Of a stretch of DNA of 64,000 nt, positions 43,018 to 54,280 are shown in pieces. The notes below the pieces were generated by a model. That model did no database searches. It was not told where the DNA came from and saw nothing but the letters and a program-made list of their open reading frames with translations. The DNA is from Pectinophora gossypiella (lineage: Eukaryota; Arthropoda; Insecta; Lepidoptera; Gelechiidae), in the NCBI RefSeq assembly GCF_024362695.1, contig NC_065406.1, positions 17,069,545 through 17,133,544 on the forward strand, in the 5' to 3' direction. Made by a program: the position numbers and the translations under genes. Each line of letters starts with the position of its first letter. Positions within the stretch are counted from its first letter, which is position 1.

Positions 43018-43334
43018 TTCATTCGTTCGCGTTGGTTATAATATTCGTTAACAACCATATTAAAGTAGTATCAGTTAGTACACTCCGCCGAAAATAAGGC
43101 ATACAAATTTTTACTTTGTCAGATTGTTACTCAATACTAGAATAGAGAACGCTACACGGACAAGAGTTTTTTTTTTTTATATTGTAATGGGTTTCGTTTT
43201 GCCTTTAATAAAGAATTATTATTATTATTTAAGATATTAAACTGAATTCTTTCTAAATTTTTAAAATGTTTTAATTAATTCTATATCTTTTACTTTTCTA
43301 TAGTATAATGCTTTTTTATCTTGTTTAAATTACG
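43018..43334. other. No gene seen
   Basis: Holds a LINE-E scrap at 43139-43167 (GAGAACGCTACACGGACAAG) and a T run at 43168-43180. Confidence 0.45.
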
Positions 43335-43577
43335 TGATGACCCTGTTCGGTGAATGCGTGACTTGCATCTTAGTATCACGGGTTTGACTCCCGGCTCGGG
43401 CTGTATGCTACTGAATTTTACTTTATGAGTCGGTAATCATGTATGCTTCATCCTCATCAACCCGCATTGGAGCAGCGTGGTGCAGTATGCTCCATACCCC
43501 CTCCGGTTGATAGAGGAGAGGCCTGTGCCCAGTAGTGGGACGTATATAGGCTGTTTATGTTATGTTATGTTATACAT
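43335..43577 (+). mobile_element. SINE-D: other tRNA-like head on a SINE-A2 tail
   Basis: Head with TTCGGTGAATGCGTGACTTG and B-box-like GGGTTTGACTCCCGG, unlike the SINE-A head. It joins the SINE-A2 tail (GGAGCAGCGTGGTGCAGTAT, AGGCCTGTGCCCAGTAGTGG) without the shared core and ends in (TTATG)n. Confidence 0.7.
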
Positions 43578-43844
43578 GTGTGCTTCATAGATATTTGATA
43601 CCACGTGATTCATAGGATTTGTGGCTGGTTAGTTTATTTTCCGGTTAAAACAACCAGAATAAACCGCAGCGTGTCATAATGCGGTCGAAAGTAAACGAAA
43701 GTTGACGGTCGATGGCTAACGGTTTACGTAACGTACACGTTTAAGTTCAAAAATGTATACAAGTATACTTTATTGCACTAAAAAGAAACAATAGAGTAGT
43801 TTCAAACATAACAAATCAGTTATTTTTTTACTGATCGTCATGAC

Positions 43845-43985
43845 TATGGAATTTGTATGAAAAAGAAACCTGTGACGTCATAGAAAAACGTGACAAAATG
43901 TCGGACTTATAATTACCTTTTTCCTGTTTTAAAATTTATAAATAAGTTAAATTGAAAAAGGAAAACATTTTCGTCATCTTTAAAT
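43845..43985 (-). repeat. Dispersed repeat G
   Basis: AGAAACCTGTGACGTCATAG, then a TCGGACTTATAATTACC block. Minus-strand copy. Confidence 0.55.
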
Positions 43986-44988
43986 ATATTTTTATTAAGT
44001 TATCAGAATTTCATAATTAATCTTTGAGCTAGGAACCTACTCAATTGCAGAAGTTCGAAGGGCTTCCGTCAGTTAGATGGCAATAGGCAGCCTTCCTGCT
44101 TAAAGTGGTTTCTTCTACCTAGAGAACGCAAACCCGTAGAAACGTAATGATTGATTGGCTAGTTTCGGCAACTGGCTGAAAGATTGTCTTATAGCCTATT
44201 TACTACAAAAAATATAACGAAATTAAAAGAAAAATACAAACAAACAAAAATATACCTACAGTACAATACACTACAGAGGCGCGTGACAATGTTACCTAAC
44301 AAATAAAATGCTACAAAGAAAATTCACATACATTTCTGTACAAAAAAAATGTTTGGGTCGTATTTCTCTACCGAGTTTCAATATATTTTCAGTAAATTTC
44401 AATACGAATGTTAATGTTGCAAACAAAGTGCTCGTAGCATTGCTACGCCGTCGTAGCACGTAGCGTGCGTAGAGCAGTAGCCAATCATTGTGGAATTGTG
44501 GATTTATTTATACAACCCGTTTCTCTTTTGTTCATGAATAAAATAAAAATATAAACATGGTCGTAATTTTTCGTCAAAATTAGACAGAGCTGCAGGTCTA
44601 GCATGCTATGTAAGCGCAACGCGACGCGACACGAGATAAAATAAGGTCCTTGTTACACGCGACTACCGGGACATCTGCGACTTTTTCAAGATGTCGCATT
44701 GTAAAGGAAATAATAATTATGTTATTATTGTAACTATTGCATAGAGAAGGGCAAAAAAAAAAGCGGAACCAGACATATATTTTCATAAGGAATTAGAAAA
44801 CTGGCAGTTTTTAATATAGTTTGTGTGACACACTATTCATATTCAAATCGCGAGCAAATCGATGCGTGAACGAGGGACCTTAACCCGTCTGTCAAAGACA
44901 ACTCGCGCTTCAACATTTACTCGCTCTACTCGCACCGTTAGCGTGCTGGAAACATTGTTTTTCTTGAGGTAAGTATAAACTTACATCA

Positions 44989-44990
<2 letters not shown>
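43986..44990. other. No gene seen
   Basis: AT-rich. 44430-44490 has reiterated GTAGC/CTACG words (TAGCACGTAGCGTGCGTAG), perhaps an old element related to 8770-8825. Confidence 0.4.
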
Positions 44991-45030
<40 letters not shown>

Positions 45031-45064
45031 GCACCAACACACACACACACCGCACCAACACACA
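44991..45064. repeat. (CA)n microsatellite
   Basis: Interrupted CA dinucleotide array with two CGCACCAA units. Confidence 0.95.
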
Positions 45065-45092
45065 ACATATCTGGTAGTTTCCTGGACATCCA

Positions 45093-45239
45093 TACGGTCA
45101 AGAGCATTAATATGTATACACTTTGGTACCATGTCACATTACCTTTTTTGACAAATTGAACAGTAAGTCTCACTAAATGTCAAATGTGTTAGTGCGACAG
45201 AGTCCTAAAGTGGATACATTATATTGCTCGTGACTGTAC
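45093..45239. mobile_element. MITE-P, full-length
   Basis: 147 bp, ends TACGGTCAAGAGC and GCTCGTGACTGTA, TA at both edges. Almost the same sequence and exactly the same length as 47303-47449. Confidence 0.85.
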
Positions 45240-45240
45240 A

Positions 45241-45556
45241 TAACACATAAACAGTCTTTATATGTCCCACTGCTGGGCACAGGCCTCCCCTCAATCAACC
45301 GGAGGGGGTATGGAGCATACTCCACCGCGCTGCTCCAATGCGGGAGGTGTTTTTACGGCTAATAGCCGGGACCAACGGCTTAACCTGCCTTCCGAAGCAC
45401 GGAATCATCTTACTTTTTCGGACAATCAGGTGATTCCAGCCTGAAAAGTCCTTACCAAACAAAGTTTAGTCTCACAAGGTAATTTCGACAATGTCCCCAT
45501 CGGGAATCGAACCCGGACCTCCAGATCTTAACGCTCTAACCACTAGATCACGCAGG
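45241..45556 (-). mobile_element. SINE-A2
   Basis: Tail (GTCCCACTGCTGGGCACAGG), core and head, with a short deletion after GCTGCTCCAATGCGGG relative to the copy at 41928. It starts almost at the edge of MITE-P. Confidence 0.8.
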
Positions 45557-46012
45557 TAAGTTAATTTCAAAAGCAATATTGCATGGGACTTATACATAGC
45601 TAACGAGAAGCAGATGTAAATACTACTCACCTCCAGCTACCTTTCGGGTTACAGACGTGGCCCTATGTTATGTTATGTGTTTTGTTAAATGTCAATATTG
45701 AAAAAAGAACGTCACGGGAAAAGCGTTTGAGAGTCTTTGCTAATGGAGGGTTGGCTAAAATTATTGGCGGCGGGATTGCGAGGACAGAGACGGATCGAGG
45801 GGCGGGGAAATAAATCGACCGACGACGATGTTGTAGACAGTGTAATAGCCAGCAATGAGTTTCTTATTTATATATATTTTTTTTAATGTTTGAATGAAGA
45901 AGTAAGTTTAAATTCTTTGTTGGATTAGGTCGTCTCTATATCGTATCTTTGAACAAGTTCTTCAAGTAAACTAACAGAATTATAAACATAAGTTAAATAT
46001 ATTATAATATTC
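45557..46012. other. No gene seen
   Basis: A GC-richer patch at 45765-45830 (GGCGGCGGGATTGCGAGG) has no clear frame. Confidence 0.4.
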
Positions 46013-46336
46013 TTCTTCTATCGTGTGGATTGTGAAGTGGATTACCAACCTCATCAACCCTGGTGTGAGGCTTATTATAGAGCCGCTAAAGGCCCTTTAC
46101 ATGGCTCATGTAACGACTACTTACTTACATCAGTAACTAGTAACCGGGACCAGCAGCTTAATGTACCTTCCAAAGCATAGATCACCTATCCGTTCGTACA
46201 ATTGGATGAACAGCCTGTAATGTCCTAACCAAACTGAGGTCCACAAAGTGATTTTTGTAATGAGTCCCCACCGGGGTTCAAAACGAGACCTCCGTATCGT
46301 GAGACTTACGCTTAACTACTGGACCACGGAGGCCGT
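46013..46336 (-). mobile_element. SINE-A, full-length
   Basis: From the CTTCTATCGTGTGGATTGTG tail to CTGGACCACGGAGGCCGTTA at the head. Confidence 0.8.
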
Positions 46337-46439
46337 TAATATAATATATAATAATATCTACAAATGTATATTATATATATATCTAGTATACAAGTGCGTT
46401 CTTAATTACCAAAAAATATGGTCATATTTCCCGTACTAG

Positions 46440-46537
46440 CGATGGTAGACTATGCAAGGGTCTAAATAAGTACCCTTATTATTATAAGGGTATAAATGAA
46501 AACTGTTCATCGCCATCCTTGCATAGTATAGCATCGG
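46440..46537. repeat. Nested hairpin
   Basis: The outer arms CGATGGTAGACTATGCAAGG (46440) and CCTTGCATAGTATAGCATCG (46516) pair at 18 of 20 positions. Inside is a second hairpin TACCCTTATTA/TATAAGGGTA (~46471-46492). Total ~96 bp. Confidence 0.7.
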
Positions 46538-47002
46538 TTGTAAAATAAATAAACAATTTAAGTTAGAAAATACATCTTAACTTAAAGAGATTTTATTGTT
46601 ATTCCAAATTAAATTATCCTGAAAACATTGCATAAATTCATTAAAACCCGCACAGTGTATAAATCCACCTAAGACAATTTCAAACAAACAACACAAAATT
46701 TTAAGGAACCAATTTAAATTTCGAAAACAAACTTCTTCACACGAAACGTCAGAAACAAAATAAAGACCGTTTCGAATTGAGTGCCGAATTAAAATCAATA
46801 CGGACTCGCATGTCACCAAACTGAGGAAGGAATTTCAATTCATTCGTCGAGGAAGCGTGGAATCTATACCGTTATATATATCGGTATAGATTCGAATAGG
46901 AACGGTATTCGAATTCAAGTGGAATAAGAAAAGATTCTGAAGGATAAATGTGTTTGAACGATATTTGAATTACCAGGTAGTGTTTCTACAATAAGTGCTT
47001 AT
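46538..47002. other. No gene seen; short palindrome
   Basis: A perfect 12-bp inverted repeat GAATCTATACCG/CGGTATAGATTC at 46860-46893 around TTATATATAT. An 80-codon minus-strand frame (46577-46819) has no known motif. Confidence 0.5.
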
Positions 47003-47216
47003 AATCTTCTTCTATCATGTGGGTTGTGAGGTAGATGACCAACCTAATCAATCCTGGTGTCAGGATGACTATTGAGCTCGGCAACGTGACGGTAAATGGT
47101 AACAGGTGGTACTCCTTAACATAACCTGCGAAACAGAGATGGTACTATCAGACGTTCAAGAGATCAACCTGCAATGTCTTTACCAAAATTGGGATCTTTA
47201 AGTGATTTTAGTGTCC
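47003..47216 (-). repeat. SINE-A, degenerate
   Basis: CTTCTATCATGTGGGTTGTG tail and a decayed body; the core is largely lost. Confidence 0.6.
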
Positions 47217-47302
47217 TCTGTAATCATAGAATCAGCGAATTGTAGCGCTGACAGAGACTCCCCCAACGGCGACTGCTTGACATCACATCTGTCATTTACA
47301 TG

Positions 47303-47449
47303 TACGGTCACGAGCATTAATATGTATACACTTTGGTACCATGTCACATTAACTTTTTTGACAAATTGAACTGTAAGTCTCACTAAATGTCAAATATGTT
47401 AGTGCGACAGAGTCCTAAAGTGGGTACATTATATTGCTCATGACTGTAC
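47303..47449. mobile_element. MITE-P, full-length
   Basis: 147 bp, ends TACGGTCACGAGC and GCTCATGACTGTA with TA at both edges. Confidence 0.85.
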
Positions 47450-47574
47450 AGTTCAAAACAGTGTAGCTACTGCTAGGCCGTGACAATTGCTGAGCTGAAG
47501 CCATTTCGGCATTAAGTATAATAATTATTAAGTAATTTAATTGGGTCGTTTACAAGGTTCAAGATAAATGATGA

Positions 47575-47795
47575 AATTCTTATACACAGATCTAAAACTA
47601 ACGAAAAACGTTTTCTGTTTTCTATTTAACTTATTTATTAGTTTTAAACTAGAAGAACGTAATAATAAAAACGACATTTTGATCACGTTTTTCTATGACG
47701 TAACAGTGTGCTTGATCAAACAAAATCCATAGTAATTTCATGTTTTGACATTTAATAGTAAAAAGTAACTGATTTGACTAGTTGGAAACCTGCCT
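47575..47795 (+). repeat. Dispersed repeat G
   Basis: ATCACGTTTTTCTATGACG, then TTCATGTTTTGACATTTAAT and CTAGTTGGAAACCTGCC. Confidence 0.5.
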
Positions 47796-48436
47796 ATAAC
47801 TTAAGTTTGTTATGATAATTAATGTTAAGTATGCCGAATAAATATTTCTTTCGGTAACCTCCACGCTCAACCATTGGACCAGAGAAGCCGTGAATATGCG
47901 ATTATGCGCAATTAATTTTATTCCTGCTAAATATTTGACTAGAGACTCTATAAAGCTCCAGTCACCAAATTCGCAAACGTAATTTCAAGCTTGATTTCAG
48001 AAATATAAAGTAGCAATAGCCTCACGTAGGCTTTCGAGGTAAAATAATTGACGTACATGAGCCTTTCATTTCAGCAAATAAAAGGCTCCATTACCTTAAT
48101 GCGATGAAGGAATGTACCATAAAAGTAATAGCGAAAAGAAAACTAACAAAGACTTTATATTAAATTAATGAGATATATTATTGGTATAAAGTAGTAACTG
48201 TATACGAAAGAGTATACCTACAGTTTATACTGCGGTTTAGGACCCTGTCATATTTAGTCAATCAAATATAAAATAGAAAATCAAATTCTACTTGTCAAAT
48301 CAGTTATTGCGACATGGGTCTTTTAAGGGGCAATGTCTACGTTTTTACAATAAGATTCCTATTGTCATGCAGAATTTACTCTTGATCAGTGTCCAAGTAA
48401 AAATCAAACCTAATCAAATGCATTTATTATATAACT
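47796..48436. other. No gene seen
   Basis: AT-rich. 48190-48340 (GTATACCTACAGTTTATACT ... TCTTTTAAGGGGC) may be a very decayed MITE-P relative. Confidence 0.35.
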
Positions 48437-48770
48437 AACGGCCTCCGTGGTCCAGTGGTTGAACATTGTGCTCACTATCCGGAGGTCCCGCGTTCGAATC
48501 CCGGTGGAGACAAATCACAAAAACCACTTTGTGATCCCTAGTTTGGTTAGGACATTACAGGCTGATCACCTGATTGTCCAAAAGTAAGATGATCTGTGCT
48601 TCGGAAGGCACGTTAAGGCATTGGTCCCGGTTACTACTTACTGATGTCAGTATGTAGTCGTTACATAAGTCATGTCAGGGACCTTTGGCGGCTCAATAAT
48701 AACCGTGACATCATCATCAGGTTGATGAGTTGGTAATTCACCTCACAACCCACACGATAGAAGAAGACCT
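48437..48770 (+). mobile_element. SINE-A, full-length
   Basis: Good copy: head GGCCTCCGTGGTCCAGTGGT, B box CGTTCGAATCCCGG, core and tail CACACGATAGAAGAAG. Confidence 0.85.
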
Positions 48771-49164
48771 CACTATTCAAATGAGATTTTTTTTTAATTT
48801 TACCCCTAGTCCAGTGCTACCAACACAAATACGAATACATCTGGTTTTATATGACCCGGAATACTGATAAAGGTCGACCCGGATATGTCATGTCGGCTAA
48901 CAGTATAATCGTGTATCCGAGTCGGAATAAATTGTTTTTAATTAACCACATAAATGACGTGTGCAGTTAGTTTTCCACGCTGCTATTATTGTTTTTGATA
49001 TAGCAAACTTATTGTCATGGCGCGACGCGGTGTCACTAGAAGCGTCTTGATTGTCGGGTGGTTATAGGCTATTATGACGTCACGCTGAATTCAATGCGTC
49101 GCCCTCTAAAGGACATAAACAGAGGACGAAAATAATTTAATTTTTCGAATGGTATTCTGAGAGG
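48771..49164. other. No gene seen
   Basis: 49050-49155 (ATTATGACGTCACGCTGAAT, GCGTCGCCCTCTAAAGGAC) resembles 58375-58445, an unnamed repeat. Confidence 0.4.
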
Positions 49165-49311
49165 TTAAAATGGCCACATCGAAGCAAATCATCTAAGAAA
49201 GCAATATTGCTTTTAGACATTTGTTTGCATTGCGCAAATACTTTTATATGCGCAAATGTCAAAGAGCAATATTGTTTTCTTAGATGAATTGCTTCAATGT
49301 GGCGATTTTAA
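49165..49311. mobile_element. Palindromic MITE
   Basis: 147 bp, almost wholly an inverted repeat: TTAAAATGGCCACATCGAAG on the left against CTTCAATGTGGCGATTTTAA on the right, with a CTAAGAAAGCAATATTG/CAATATTGTTTTCTTAG inner pair. The ends TTAA may be the target duplication. Confidence 0.8.
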
Positions 49312-49598
49312 TCCCCCTGTTGGGTATCAAATGAAAGAACTTTATTTGCACATTTCAAATATGTACATATTCCTAGTTTTTCCAGCGGGTTTTCTTGTAT
49401 TTTCTCGATAATTGCGCTGAATTGATAACTTAACTGTTCATACACGTTCCAAATAGGGTTTACCCCCAAACCATGAATACAACACGTATCAGAAGGACGT
49501 TATTATAATAAGTAAGACCCTAAAATAATGTAAATAAAAACGAAAGTTTAAAAACTAAAATCCGACTGCGCAAAACTCATATTTTAGTCGGATTTTAA

Positions 49599-49722
49599 AA
49601 GAGAAGGTATAGGTCGTGTCGTATCGGGAGGTGAAGGTTTTGGTGGGAAGAAGAGAGGAATGGCGATTACTCCACCGACAAGAGCGCAGCTCTTAAATAG
49701 AGAGAGAGAGAGAGAGAGAGAG
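49599..49722 (+). repeat. LINE-E 3' end with (GA)n tail
   Basis: Same subtype as 13060-13260: frame ...SYREVKVLVGRREEWRLLHR then QERSS-stop, then AGAGAGAG. An earlier frame-changing base is possible. Confidence 0.7.
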
Positions 49723-50039
49723 TCGGATTTTAGTTTTAAAATTTTTATTTTTTGTTCTTTACTGCTATTTCGGCAAAAAATACACAAGGAAGATAAAAGC
49801 TTTTAACAAAATTTTCTTCATATTACAATCAATTTGCATAATAGATGTTGGCTTGTTTATATATTCAAAGCCGTTGTCAATGCAACATTAATATTTATCT
49901 GACAAAGGTCTATGTTTACAAGGTATTCATAAAATATTTATTGGAAATAATTTCAATAAGATAGAAGTTCTGCATGATCAAAACTCATAAAATACATTTT
50001 ATTGCGTAATGAATCTGTCCCACGAGCTGTAGTGAGTGC
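49723..50039. other. No gene seen
   Basis: AT-rich, nothing recognised. Confidence 0.4.
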
Positions 50040-50236
50040 CAAAATGGGGGTTACAAAATGTAAGTGCCTACCGCAGAACAGATTATCTTACTTTCGGACA
50101 ATCGGGTAATCAGAATTTTATGTCCTACTCAAACTAGCGATCAAAAAGTATTTTTATGATAATGTTTTCTTACCGGTATTAGAACCCATGTCCACCTGAT
50201 CGTGAGGCCCGACCTCTACCACTGGACCATGGATGT
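50040..50236 (-). repeat. SINE-A, degenerate 5' part
   Basis: AGATTATCTTACTTTCGGAC body and CTCTACCACTGGACCATGG head region. Confidence 0.6.
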
Positions 50237-50401
50237 CGGAAAGCAGATGAACATGTCAACATGTTTCATGTTGAGTCCCCTCACAGTCCAGAATAGAAAT
50301 AAAGTATGTGATGATAATGTCCTCTTCGACGCATATCATTCTACCTGGCGCCTTATTCGAAAAGTTATTTTTTTAAATAGTAATAAGATGAAAGAGAGTC
50401 G

Positions 50402-50737
50402 CGGGAGCCGTGATAGCCCAGTTGGTAGAACGCTTGTCTCTCACTTTGAGGTCGGAGGTTCGAATCCAGCAAAGGCCTAAACCAATGATTGTCGAATTTG
50501 TTTTCGAATTCATGTTTGGATCATAAATTATTATCACGTTTTCAGTGGTGAAGGAAAACATCGTATGGAAACTCACATTCCCGAGAAATACAATTTTCAG
50601 AGGTATGTAACCTAACCTAACCTGTTTTGGGTTGGTTTTCCCTTCGCGGGTTGGAAAGTCAGACAAGCAGTCGCTTCTGTAAAAACAACGAATCTGTCAA
50701 ATCTGTGTAATACGGGATGAAGCTAGGGAGATGTGTC
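50402..50737 (+). mobile_element. SINE-B, full-length
   Basis: Best head of the family: GGAGCCGTGATAGCCCAGTT with A-box-like spacing, B box GGTTCGAATCCAGC, an internal CCTTCGCGGGTTGGAAAGTC block and end GCTAGGGAGATG. Confidence 0.85.
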
Positions 50738-51159
50738 AAATAGTGAGTAAGAATATTACTTTTATTTTATTTCCCCTTTTTTACATTTAATTATATTCTT
50801 ATAATAAGAAATCGAACAATAAACGTAATGAACTGGACCCCCCACATTATTTTTTTTTCCTAGTTCCCGTTACTACAACACCTATATAGCGTGCTATGTT
50901 TCTTTCTGGGGCAAACAACGCATGGTACGAATGAATACTACATAACGAAATCTCGTGGGTTAATAATATCCCGTATTCGCATCCAGCTCATCTATCATTC
51001 ACATCGGAATGGGAAAGTGAACCCATCTAATAATAAACCAGAAAAACGCTTCACATAGATTATGTTTGTAATATAAGTGACATCGTAACGAAAAAATAAA
51101 ATGTAACGTCAACTTGATTGTTTTTCTTATCGAATATGTTTAATAGCGATTTTGAGTTA
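50738..51159. other. No gene seen
   Basis: AT-rich, unassigned. Confidence 0.4.
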
Positions 51160-51245
51160 TAATTAAAACACATAACAACGGGTTCTTACCGCGTTTAAAG
51201 CAGGAGTCCCTGTTATTATGTGTTTTAATTATGATATTAACCGCG
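51160..51245. repeat. Hairpin repeat H, copy with eroded right arm
   Basis: Left arm AATTAAAACACATAACAACG, GGTTCTTACCGCGTTTAAAG. The right arm is partly deleted (CCCTGTTATTATGTGTTTTA). The same TTAACCGCGTTAA-type flank follows as at 26440. Confidence 0.7.
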
Positions 51246-51867
51246 TTAATTTAATATGATTTTGATTTATTTTATTTTTTTAAATTTAAATTTTCTCTTT
51301 GTGAGTTCTTCTTAGCACGTGTAAGTGCTATAAAAACAAAAATCATTGAAAACTGCCCCATTACTAGCTGTTACCCGCGACTTCATTCGCGTGAAACCTT
51401 GCTATTAGAACTATAGAAGGAGTGAAATGAAATGAAACGAAATGAAATATATTTATTCGTTCAAGAGTGGAAGTGTCATACTATGCCACGTCTTTTTACC
51501 CCCTAAGCGGTCAAATTTCGCAAAATCCCATCATATTAAGCTCTTAGGTCCTAAAAGGAACCCCCATGCAATTGAGGCTCCTAGCATATTCAGTTTCTGA
51601 GATTTGGTGATAAGTGAGTCAGTCATTGAATGAGTGGTCTTTCGCATTTATTTAAATAGAATTCCGTTTAAAAAGTACGAATTAACGTCCCGTTTTTAAC
51701 ACCAAAGGGATACGCTCTTCAAAAGGAATGCCCTTTTTAGACATTATACTTATACCTATATCTACTGGTATTTTATAAGGCTGCAAAGGAATGGCGAATA
51801 AGGGGTTCGAATAATACTGACCCTCGAAATAATGTACGAAATAGGAATCCCTCTATTGTAAAGTTTA
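51246..51867. other. No gene seen
   Basis: AT-rich; GAAATGAAATGAAACGAAATG simple sequence at ~51425. Confidence 0.4.
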
Positions 51868-51951
51868 CAATTGCATGAAACGATTGATGAATGTAAAAGA
51901 AGCAAGTGAAGTGTGTCAGGATCGAAGCAAATGAAATTCCATAATCTCTGC
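51868..51951 (+). repeat. LINE-T2 fragment
   Basis: Frame MKRLMNVKEASEVCQDRSK. It ends where SINE-A starts. Confidence 0.55.
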
Positions 51952-52273
51952 TAACGATCTCCGTGGTCCAGTGGTTGAGCGTTGGGCTCACGATCCGGAA
52001 GTCCCGGGTTCGATTCCCGGTGGGAACATATCACAAAAAATACTGTGCGATCCCTAGTTTGGTTAGTGACATTACTGGCTGATCAACAGATTGTCCGAAA
52101 GTAAGATGATCCGTGCTTCGAAAGGCACGTTAAGCCGTTGGTCCCGGTTACTACTTACAGATGTAAGTAAGTAGTCGTTATATGAGCCATGTCAGGGGCC
52201 TTTGGCGGCTCAATAGTAACCCTGCCATCCCTGTCATGAGGTTGGTACTCCACCTCACAACCCACACGATAAC
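51952..52273 (+). mobile_element. SINE-A, full-length
   Basis: Head ATCTCCGTGGTCCAGTGGTT, B box GGTTCGATTCCCGG, core, tail ending CACAACCCACACGA. Possible TAACG flanking repeat. Confidence 0.85.
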
Positions 52274-52384
52274 GCCAAGGTTAACGTCGTGTCTTATAGG
52301 GAAGTCAAGGAATTGGCCTTTGATAGACTGGAATGGAAAATGCTGCACCGACAAGAGCGTGGCTCTTAAATTGATGATGATGAA
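52274..52384 (+). repeat. LINE-E 3' end
   Basis: GCCAAGGTTAACGTCGTGTC to GGCTCTTAAATTGATGATGA. Directly follows the SINE. Confidence 0.7.
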
Positions 52385-52802
52385 TATATTTTCTACATAA
52401 AACCTTACCTGGTTAAACTCCGATTATACTGACAAAGTCCACATCGGATACCAAAATCGGAAACGAGAAGTGATTAACGACGTGTCGGTTAATCGATATC
52501 GTACTCGATTAATGATTCGATTCCATTCGATACTGAATAATGGACTCGTGTGCATATTATTGATAGTTGAAATATTGGATATGTTTTTCGATTTGTCGAA
52601 ATAAACCGAATGTAAAATCAGTGTAATAAACATACGTTGTCTCTGCCGGGTATTTAAATAACGATGAATATTTATCTTGTCTCTGGAATTTTTAAAACAA
52701 ATTTTGTTAAAAATGTAACTTTTGGTGATCATGCCGTGTTTGTGAGCTTTGACCGCTTTATTACAAAATGAAGACTAAAGTTCCATCAATCTAATCTGAA
52801 CC
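52385..52802. other. No gene seen
   Basis: A 102-codon minus-strand frame at 52424-52732 is lysine/isoleucine-rich, as AT-rich DNA gives by chance; no motif or exon edge was recognised. Confidence 0.4.
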
Positions 52803-52922
52803 ATCGTGCGTGTATGAAACGATTAATGAATATGGCGGAAGCAAGTGAAGTATGTCGGGATCGAAGCAAATGGATATCCATAGTCTCTGCTGCTGCCATA
52901 GCGAGTTTATGTAAGTATGTAT
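52803..52922 (+). repeat. LINE-T2 3' end with (TATG)n-like tail
   Basis: Frame MKRLMNMAEASEVCRDRSKW, then ISIVSAAAIASLCKYV and GTAAGTATGTATGAA tail. Confidence 0.6.
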
Positions 52923-52937
52923 GAATACTTAAGATTA

Positions 52938-53402
52938 TACCAGGTTCAAAATATAGTCCGCGCCACGAAAGAAGTCACAGACTCTTCATAATATTAAAAT
53001 CCGAGGACTTCTTTCGTGGACTACACAGGGTGTTAAAGACATCATAACGAATACTGAGGGAGATGATTGAGACCATGAATCTGAGTTTATATCAAGTGGA
53101 ACTTTCCGTCGTAAAAATTCATGTTTTTTTTTTAGATTTTTTAAATTATTTTAAATTATATACTTTTGCTATAGAAAATTCCATTTGTTATTAACTCAGA
53201 ATAATGAGCTGAATCGTCCCCCTCAGTAGCCGTTGCAATGTCACTTACACTCTGTACAGTCCGCGTCACGATAGAATTCCCTCGGCCGCAACTCTGATGT
53301 CACAGATTCTTCATAATAATTATAATTATTATGAATTGTCAATTAGTTCCATTAAAATCCGAGGACTTCTTTCGTGGCGCGGAATATATTTTTAACCTGG
53401 TA
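52938..53402. mobile_element. MITE-Q with MITE-M inserted
   Basis: The outer element has ends TACCAGGTTCAAAATATAG and ATATATTTTTAACCTGGTA, with CGCCACGAAAGAAGTC/GACTTCTTTCGTGGCGC inside them. The GACTTCTTTCGTGG arm also occurs at ~53011 before the inner element, so the outer one is either duplicated or complex. Confidence 0.7.
53027..53262. mobile_element. MITE-M, inside MITE-Q
   Basis: Ends ACAGGGTGTTAAAGACATC and AATGTCACTTACACTCTGTAC, with a T-rich centre. Confidence 0.75.
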
Positions 53403-53669
53403 TTATCGTTAGTCTTCGTTTTTATTTTTCTTAAGACTTTATATCCATTTTGCCATATTATGTCCATATCAATTATTCAAAAGTGTAACATATAATTCTT
53501 TACAAGTCATTTGCGAAATATTTTACAGCACTATTATGCATTCATTCTTTCGTAAAAACACAAACTAACTACCTAATTAAACATATATCGTTGACCCGGG
53601 CGATAAATAACTTCAAATTATTTTTATTTAAAGTTCCATAATTAAAGTCAAATGTCCAAAGAGGTGACG

Positions 53670-54280
53670 TAGTTTTAAAAAAATCCGGTCAAGCGCGAGT
53701 CCGACTTGTGCCCCGAGGGTTCAGTACAAACTGCCGTAAATTGCCAAAAATAATCTAACGGACCATCCACGACGACGGACGGATCCATCTTTGGACTTCG
53801 TATCAACAGTGGCTGCAAGTTGTCTTTGATTACTTGTGGCTCTGCCCACCCCATTAGGGATTACGGGCGTGAGTTTATGTATGTATGTATGTATGTAATC
53901 TAACGGATACTTTTGACTTTGGTCGGTCGCAAATAAGTTTATAACCGCAAAAACATATTTTAGTAGTGATGGAACTACAAATTTAATATTTTCGGATTTT
54001 TCCTTGACTTGTCCTTATTAGGTTTTGATTCTCCTACGAAATGTATGATAATGAGGTTATAAATTAACTGTGTGTTTTGGTTGTGTTGATTAAAATGCCT
54101 ATTTCTTTTTATAACTTCAAGGGACCGCAGATATAAGTATTACATTTTTATTTCAACTTGATAGCTCCACACGTCAAAAAGCGTCTTGCGAAAAAGGGTC
54201 TTGGCAGACGAACGGACAACTATTATTCTTTCATGGTTGCGTTTTGTCTTTTGAGGTTCGGAACCCTAAAAAATACACAT
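53670..54280. repeat. Dispersed repeat split by LINE-T1
   Basis: Begins AATCCGGTCAAGCGCGAGTC and ends TTGAGGTTCGGAACCCTAAA. The same ends flank 33920-34300. Non-coding. Class unknown. Confidence 0.6.
53763..53895 (+). mobile_element. LINE-T1 3' end with 12-bp target duplication
   Basis: TAATCTAACGGA at 53751-53762 and again at 53896-53907, with the insert ending in (TATG)n. This is the cleanest insertion of the family and proves the simple-repeat tail is its 3' end. Confidence 0.85.

Noticed and set aside
44910..45173. 87-codon minus-strand frame with VCVCVC repeat
   Set aside because: It is a translation of the (CA)n microsatellite and part of MITE-P.
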